Source of the DNA: Sophora flavescens
Taxonomy: Eukaryota > Streptophyta > Magnoliopsida > Fabales > Fabaceae
Assembly (NCBI GenBank): GCA_030762895.1
Contig: CM061063.1
Coordinates: 71,793,836 to 71,857,835, forward strand
Direction of reading: 5' to 3'
Length of the DNA stretch: 64,000 nt
Below are positions 59,689-64,000 of this stretch, piece after piece. How positions within the stretch are numbered: the first letter of the stretch is position 1; each line of letters starts with the position of its first letter. Made by a program: the position numbers and the translations under genes. Under the pieces are notes generated by a model. It was given only the letters and a program-made list of their open reading frames with translations. It was not told the DNA's origin and searched no databases.

Positions 59689-60633
59689 TGTTAGGATTGA
59701 GAGAATCAACACAAGTATGATGTTAGGATTGAGAGAATGAACACAAGTAATTATTGCTGAATTACTATATCTGATTAACCATCACAAGGAATGCTCTTAT
59801 AGAGCTACAATGGCAGCAAGCCAAGAAGCAACAAACTCTGCTTGCCAAAAACAGAAAAACTAACAAAACAGAAAGCCAAACAGAATCTTAACAGACTTAG
59901 GCTTTCTGTTTGGCTACAATATCACATAACAATCCCTCCCTTAAACTATTGCACTTATAAGCAACTAGTTTAACTTAGGAATTTCACAAACTCCTAGTCG
60001 CTCTCTAAGTTTTATGAAGGAATCTGATTTAAGTGGCTTTGTCAGTAAGTCTGCAATCTGATCCTTAGTTCCACAATGAACCATTTCTATATCACCATCT
60101 CTAGATAGGTTCCTTAGGAAGTGAAACCGAACATCAATATGTTTACTTCTTCCATGCATGACTGGATTCTTTGAGAGTTTGATGGTTGAACTATTGTCAC
60201 ACATTAAGGTGATGCAACCTTCCTGAGCATGCCCCAGCTCCTCCAATATTCTTTTCATCCATACATCCTGACAAGCACAAGCTGCAGCTGCCACGAATTC
60301 TGCTTCTGTGGTGGAGAGGGTCACAATTGGCTGTTTCTTTGAGGACCAAGCTACTGCTCCATTACTCAGTAGAAAGACATAACCAGAGGTGCTTTTCCTG
60401 TCTTCTAAGTCACCTGCATAGTCACTATCTGTGTAGGCTAACAGTTCCTCATTTCCTCCCTTCTTATACAGAATGCCAAAGTTCACAGTGCCTTGAAGAT
60501 ACCTGAGAATTCTCTTGGCAGCCTGCATATGTATTTGAGTAGGCTGACTCATAAACCGACAGATCAAGCTGACAGAGAACATCATGTCGGGTCTGGAATT
60601 TGTGATGTACATGAGGCTTGTTAAGTGTTTCAT
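59689..60633 (-). mobile_element. Copia element 3, 3' end only (RNase H, polypurine tract, LTR)
   Basis: The minus frame 60633-59965 is the C-terminal Copia region. RT tail/RNase H motifs are LTSLMYITNSRPDMMFSVSL, YTDSDYAGDLEDRKSTSGY, STTEAEFVAAAACA and HIDVRFHFLRNL, ending DQIADLLTKPLK...PKLN and stop. A polypurine tract (minus AGTTTAAGGGAGGGAT) abuts an LTR at 59689-59931 (minus TGTTATGTGATATTG...CAATCCTAACA). The outer LTR end has a 32-bp tandem duplication (59689-59720, 59721-59752). Upstream domains are missing: the frame is cut by an A-run at 60636-60651, where the Gypsy element begins. Confidence 0.88.
59965..60633 (-). pseudogene. Copia 3 RNase H fragment
   Basis: 222 codons, uninterrupted, but only the C-terminal part of a polyprotein. 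RNase H acidic residues are visible in YTDSDYAG, TEAEF and MCDNSS. The methionine used as the apparent start is internal, since family members continue upstream into reverse transcriptase. Confidence 0.88.
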
Positions 60634-60661
60634 TCAAAAAAAAAAAAAAAAGACGTCAGAA

Positions 60662-60935
60662 ACCATCACGGCCTGGCCGTGATGAACAAGACTTGAGAAT
60701 CAGAAAGGATCACGGCCCAGCCGTGATCACCATCACGGGCGTGATGGCAGAATAAGGAAGATCAGAGACCATCACGGCCTGGCCGTGATGGAGTTCACGG
60801 CCGTGACAGGTAGCCTGAGCAAGACAGAAACCATCACGGCCTGACCGTGATGGAGATCACGGCCGTGATGGCCGTTTCCCTAAAAGTCAGAATGCGTCAC
60901 GGCTAGGCCGTGACGTCCATCACGGCCGTGACGCT
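60662..60935. repeat. Tandem CACGGCC palindrome array
   Basis: Five units of about 60 bp. Each has CATCACGGCCTGGCCGTGATG-type dyads, mostly followed by a shorter CACGGCCGTGA dyad. The array ends 8 bp before the TATA box. Variants keep the dyad symmetry (for example GTCACGGCTAGGCCGTGAC at about 60896). Confidence 0.9.
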
Positions 60936-60942
60936 AAGCCCC

Positions 60943-60950
60943 TATATAAA
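60943..60950 (+). promoter_or_regulatory. TATA box of the Gypsy LTR
   Basis: TATATAAA, directly downstream of the palindromic array and upstream of a pyrimidine-rich leader. Confidence 0.75.
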
Positions 60951-61198
60951 CCCAGCCACGATTTCACCCTCCCCATCGTCTTCTCCGCCCTCAACCCTCC
61001 ATACCCACTTTCTCCCCTCTGCAATTCGTCTTTCTCTCCTCCACGCATCACTCCTTCCTCTGCATTTCTCTTCTTCTTCTCTTTTCCTTCTTCTCCTTCC
61101 TCTCTCACTCAAACAAAACCCCTGGTACAAAAAAAAAAAAAAACCTGGTACAGAGAAAACTCAGCTTTCTGCACTTTGGATATTGAAGATCTGAGACC

Positions 61199-62081
61199 AT
61201 GGCCACCAAAAGGCAAAGGGCAGCCCGGGCCACGCGCACTCGCGGTCGAGCAGGTAACTATCACTCTGACTCTTCGAATTCTGATATTGATGCTGGTGGG
61301 TTTGGGATAATCTTTAGGGATAATGCTCAGCAGGATAGGTTCAATGTCCTAAAAACTAGGAAACTAGTACAGACTAAATACCTGGATGATGCATGCATAA
61401 ACACCCTAGGATTAGCTGCTGACATTGACTGGATGTTACAAAACATAGGGTGGAGCGAGTTCGCTCGCACTGGACACCCCGCATATCTTGGCCCTACCTT
61501 GGAGTTCCCGAGCTCCCTGGATGCGGAAATTATCCAAGGGCCGCATTGCCAGAGAGGGCGGATAACTTTCCGCCTCTTCAACCAGAATTCACACCGACCC
61601 TGGCAGAGTTTAATGAGATATTTGGATCGCCGATAGGGGGTGATCGACGATCCCCCACGGGGTTTAGTGCACATGACTTACGGTCGGTGTTGGACTATGA
61701 GGCGGGCTATTTGACCCTCGGTTATCTAAGTCCAGACCTTTCTTAACCCGAGCATCGGTACATGCACAGGGTCATAGCTAATACCTTGTTTGGCGGGGGA
61801 GAGTGATGGATCCGTTCGCCGGGGACGAGGTCTTTTTCTTATGGGCCATGCTCCACCCCGAGAGCAATGTGGACACCGGGTCCTATTTGGCTAGGCACCT
61901 CCTAAAGGTTGCCAAGGGTACCGATGGCGCTATTGTCATAGGTGGCCTCATCACCACCATATGCCACCATTTCAACTTTGATTTGGATGGTTTTGTGGCC
62001 GCCCCGGACGGACCCGTATCACCTTGCGAGGCTTGTGAGGCTATGGGGATGATCGTCCGGGAGGAGAACATTTCTTGCTGA
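61199..62081 (+). pseudogene. Athila ORF1-like (gag-type) remnant
   Basis: Starts MATKRQRAARATRTRGRAGN at 61199 and reads FRDNAQQDRFNVLKTRKLV, IGWSEFARTGHPAYLGPTLE and RGRITFRLFNQ. It shifts frame near 61585 into EFTPTLAEFNEIFGSPIGG and LSPDLS, with a stop at 61744-61746. The third frame at 61803-62081 reads GDEVFFLWAMLHPESNVDTG, SYLARHLLKVAKG and IVIGGLITTICHHFNFDLDG. These are the conserved blocks of the Arabidopsis retrotransposon ORF-1 family (Athila), the structural protein of this Gypsy lineage. At least two frameshifts and stops make it non-functional. Higher GC content than the surroundings. Confidence 0.78.
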
Positions 62082-63746
62082 AACACCCCAGTGAGGCAGC
62101 CAATCCCTCTCCCTAACCCCCCACTGTTAGATGTATCCAACCCGGCCACTTGGAAAGTGCTTAGGTGGGAGAGGAGCATCGACCCGTTAGGGTAGAGAGG
62201 CGGTGAGCCCGCCACCGCAGCTCTCGCCAACCGGGCACCCGTCTTCCTCCGCTGCAGATCGTCTTCGAGGACCCCACATGCGCGGTTCGCATCTACTTTT
62301 GATACCATTTTAGCGAACCAGGAGCGCATTATGGCCGAGCAAGATGCGAGAGAGAGCTATGCTCCAAAGACTCTATGATCGGCAGATCGAGCCAACACCC
62401 ACCACCACCTCGGTGATTCCTTTTTCCTTTTTAGTTTTCTTTTATTGCTTGTTTTTCTCCTCCTTACGGCTTAACTGTTTACATTGGGGACAATGTAAAT
62501 TTTTAAGCTCAGGGTGGGATAGTTTGCATTTCGCATTGTTCATATTGCATTCATTTAGTTTTTGCATGATAGCTTTGCATGTTCACATGATTAGATTGCC
62601 CCTTGCCTGAATTTTGCATCCAATTGTGATTACCTAGTGCCAATTATTTTGTGATAGTGAATTAGGGAACCCAATTTGTTTCATTCTTGTGATATGGCTG
62701 CAAATATAGATGCTTGAGATAATCTGTGATAGTTAATAATTAGCATAGGGTTCTGAAGATTTGTGTCTCATTGAGTCTTGAACTACTAAAATGTGAGCTT
62801 TTGAGCCAAAAGGGTACTCACTAAACGTACCCCATTTTCTGTGTTAGAGTGTTATTCCTCCTGGGTTGCTTTCTCTAGAACTTGACTTGAGACCATTTTA
62901 AAGCTTAAAATTTTTGAAAAGATTTTGAACATGATTGAGGCAATAGGTATTTTTCTGGCCTTCTGAGCTTTGAATGAACAAATACTACCCCTTAGTTGCC
63001 CAATTTTGAGCCTGAAAGAATAAAAATGCTTTTCTTGGTACCCTGAAATGTTTTGATAAATATGCTTGATAAGGGACCTTCTAAAGTATTATAAAAGGGT
63101 AAAAATGGTAGTTGAAAAGAAAAAGTTCGGGATGAAAGTTGAAAAATTTTCCTTGAGTTGAAAAAAATTTCCCCTTCTCCAAATAAAAAAAAAAAAGAAA
63201 AAAAAAAAAGAAGAGAAAAGGGTGGAAACTTAAATTGAAAACCCAAAAAGGGTACTTTAGAAGGTCATGCTTTGCAAATGTTAATTTGTTGTGTAGCCTT
63301 TTGAAATGTCCCTTTCTTGTTATCCCCACCTAAAAAATAAATCCCTTGGCCCCGTTACAACCAAATAAAAGACCTCTTGATTCTAAATCGTTTTCATTAA
63401 TAAAGTAGAGATTTGGTTGATAGTCAAGCTTATGGTAGGATTCAGCCCTTGAGGAAAAAATGGAGCGAATTGCCTTATTCCCTTAAACACTTGAGTGAGG
63501 GAGAAAAGAGAGCCAAGCAAATGAACAAGCTTGGGGTGAGCTTCAGGTGAGCAAGAGTGCCCAACTCAGTGAGAATATGAGTCCAAGGAACCTAAGCCCC
63601 TAATTGGACTTGATCTGATTGTCTCTTGCTGAATTGTTTGAAATGCCTATTACTTGGATTAGTATTTTCTCGGGTTCTTAGTTCACTATTCATGTTTTGT
63701 TTTCTTCTTCTGGCCTTGGTGATTGCTTGAGGACAAGCAATTGAAT
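62082..63746 (+). other. Non-coding 3' internal region of the Gypsy element
   Basis: No pol domains. A perfect hairpin at 62478-62499 is followed by AAGCTCAGGGTGGGAT. A partial repeat (CAAGCAAATGAACAAGCTTG) lies at about 63515, and A-rich runs lie at 63187-63210. Confidence 0.7.
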
Positions 63747-63761
63747 AAGCTTGGGGTGATT
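63722..63761 (+). other. Hairpin plus polypurine tract
   Basis: ATTGCTTG-AGGA-CAAGCAAT (63722-63741) is a perfect 8-bp stem. It is followed by AAGCTTGGGGTGATT, the polypurine tract that abuts the 3' LTR at 63762. Confidence 0.8.
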
Positions 63762-64000
63762 TGATAGTGTGATTTTACATGATGTTTGCTGTACACTTTT
63801 GCATGCATGTCTCGTATAGATTAGGCGTTTTTTAATTGATTTTGTTAGATTTTCCCTTGGAACGGGTGAGGTTGGTTTTGTGTGTTGTTTTGCAGGATTT
63901 CAAAGAAAAATGCTTAGAATAGCCATGATGGAGCTGGGATGAAGACAGAGTCTCAAAAGCTAAGAAATTGACCAGCAGAGAGAGCATCACGACCTGGCGT
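63762..64000 (+). repeat. Start of the 3' LTR (truncated by window end)
   Basis: TGATAGTGTGATTTTACATG... to CATCACGACCTGGCGT at the window end. Confidence 0.7.

Larger units (their letters stand above)
60652..64000 (+). mobile_element. Athila-like Gypsy element, 5' end truncated, no pol, runs off the window
   Basis: Plus strand. Order: LTR remnant with palindromic repeats and TATA box (60652 to about 61150), ORF1 remnant (61199-62081), long non-coding region, polypurine tract (63747-63761), then 3' LTR start TGATAGTGTGATTTTACATG at 63762. The 3' LTR reaches a CATCACGACCTGGCGT palindrome at the window edge, matching the 5' repeats and so supporting LTR identity. Only about 1.7 kb separates ORF1 from the polypurine tract, with no protease, reverse transcriptase or integrase. 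It is a non-autonomous derivative. Confidence 0.78.

Noticed and set aside
61803..62329. Minus-strand frames over the Athila ORF1 region
   Set aside because: The plus strand carries clear ORF1 family blocks. The minus frames are by-products of GC-rich coding DNA.

Overview
This is plant nuclear DNA, AT-rich and dominated by transposable elements. The multi-exon intron-bearing fragments, the coiled-coil NBS-LRR and PPR-type pseudogenes, and the plant-type Copia, Gypsy, CACTA, hAT and Mutator-like elements all say so. The style of the NBS-LRR gene (long, irregular LRR with a C-terminal extension) and of the small inverted-repeat elements suggests a legume, but that is inference. I see no intact host protein-coding gene; nearly everything recognisable is a pseudogene, a gene fragment or a mobile element.

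Layout, left to right. 1-1.1 kb: degenerate PPR gene copy A (minus strand). 1.56-1.87 kb: inverted-repeat element. 2.4-11.4 kb: a CACTA-type DNA transposon whose left terminus is missing. It is flanked by about 405-bp direct repeats, carries accessory transposase-gene remnants but no catalytic core, and has a duplicated captured-looking unit in its right arm. 13.4-15.9 kb: solo LTR bounded by TGTGACACCC and GGGATGTGACA, with five hairpins that share a loop but have different stems. 16-19.9 kb: repeat-rich spacer with tandem TGGACG-containing arrays and small MITE-like sequences. 21.1-31.9 kb: a CC-NBS-LRR pseudogene (minus) split by a 5.0-kb Copia element (22109-27139, target duplication GGTTT).

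33.8-41.6 kb: PPR copy B, split by a second, very young Copia element (33938-40894) whose coding frame is broken. 42.5-43.6 kb: multi-exon Ulp1-like cysteine protease gene fragment (plus). 45.3-45.8 kb: hAT-type element with a perfect 8-bp target duplication. 46.9-47.2 kb: Mutator-like MITE with a 10-bp target duplication. 47.4-51.5 kb: 4.1-kb solo LTR with target duplication TGACA and a glutamate-rich ORF. 51.6-52.2 kb: second hAT-type element. 55.2-55.7 kb: N-terminal fragment of a second NBS-LRR copy. 56.9-57.9 kb: two more MITEs. 59.7-60.6 kb: 3' end of a third Copia element. 60.65-64 kb: an Athila-like Gypsy element (plus) with palindromic promoter-proximal repeats, a broken ORF1, no pol, a hairpin-plus-polypurine module and the start of its 3' LTR.

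The picture is a disease-resistance and PPR neighbourhood that was locally duplicated, decayed, and was then cut up by successive insertions. The least-explained structures are the conserved-loop, variable-stem hairpins (14.1-14.4 kb and 62.5/63.7 kb), the CACGGCC palindromes shared between two unrelated elements, and the Ulp1-like gene.
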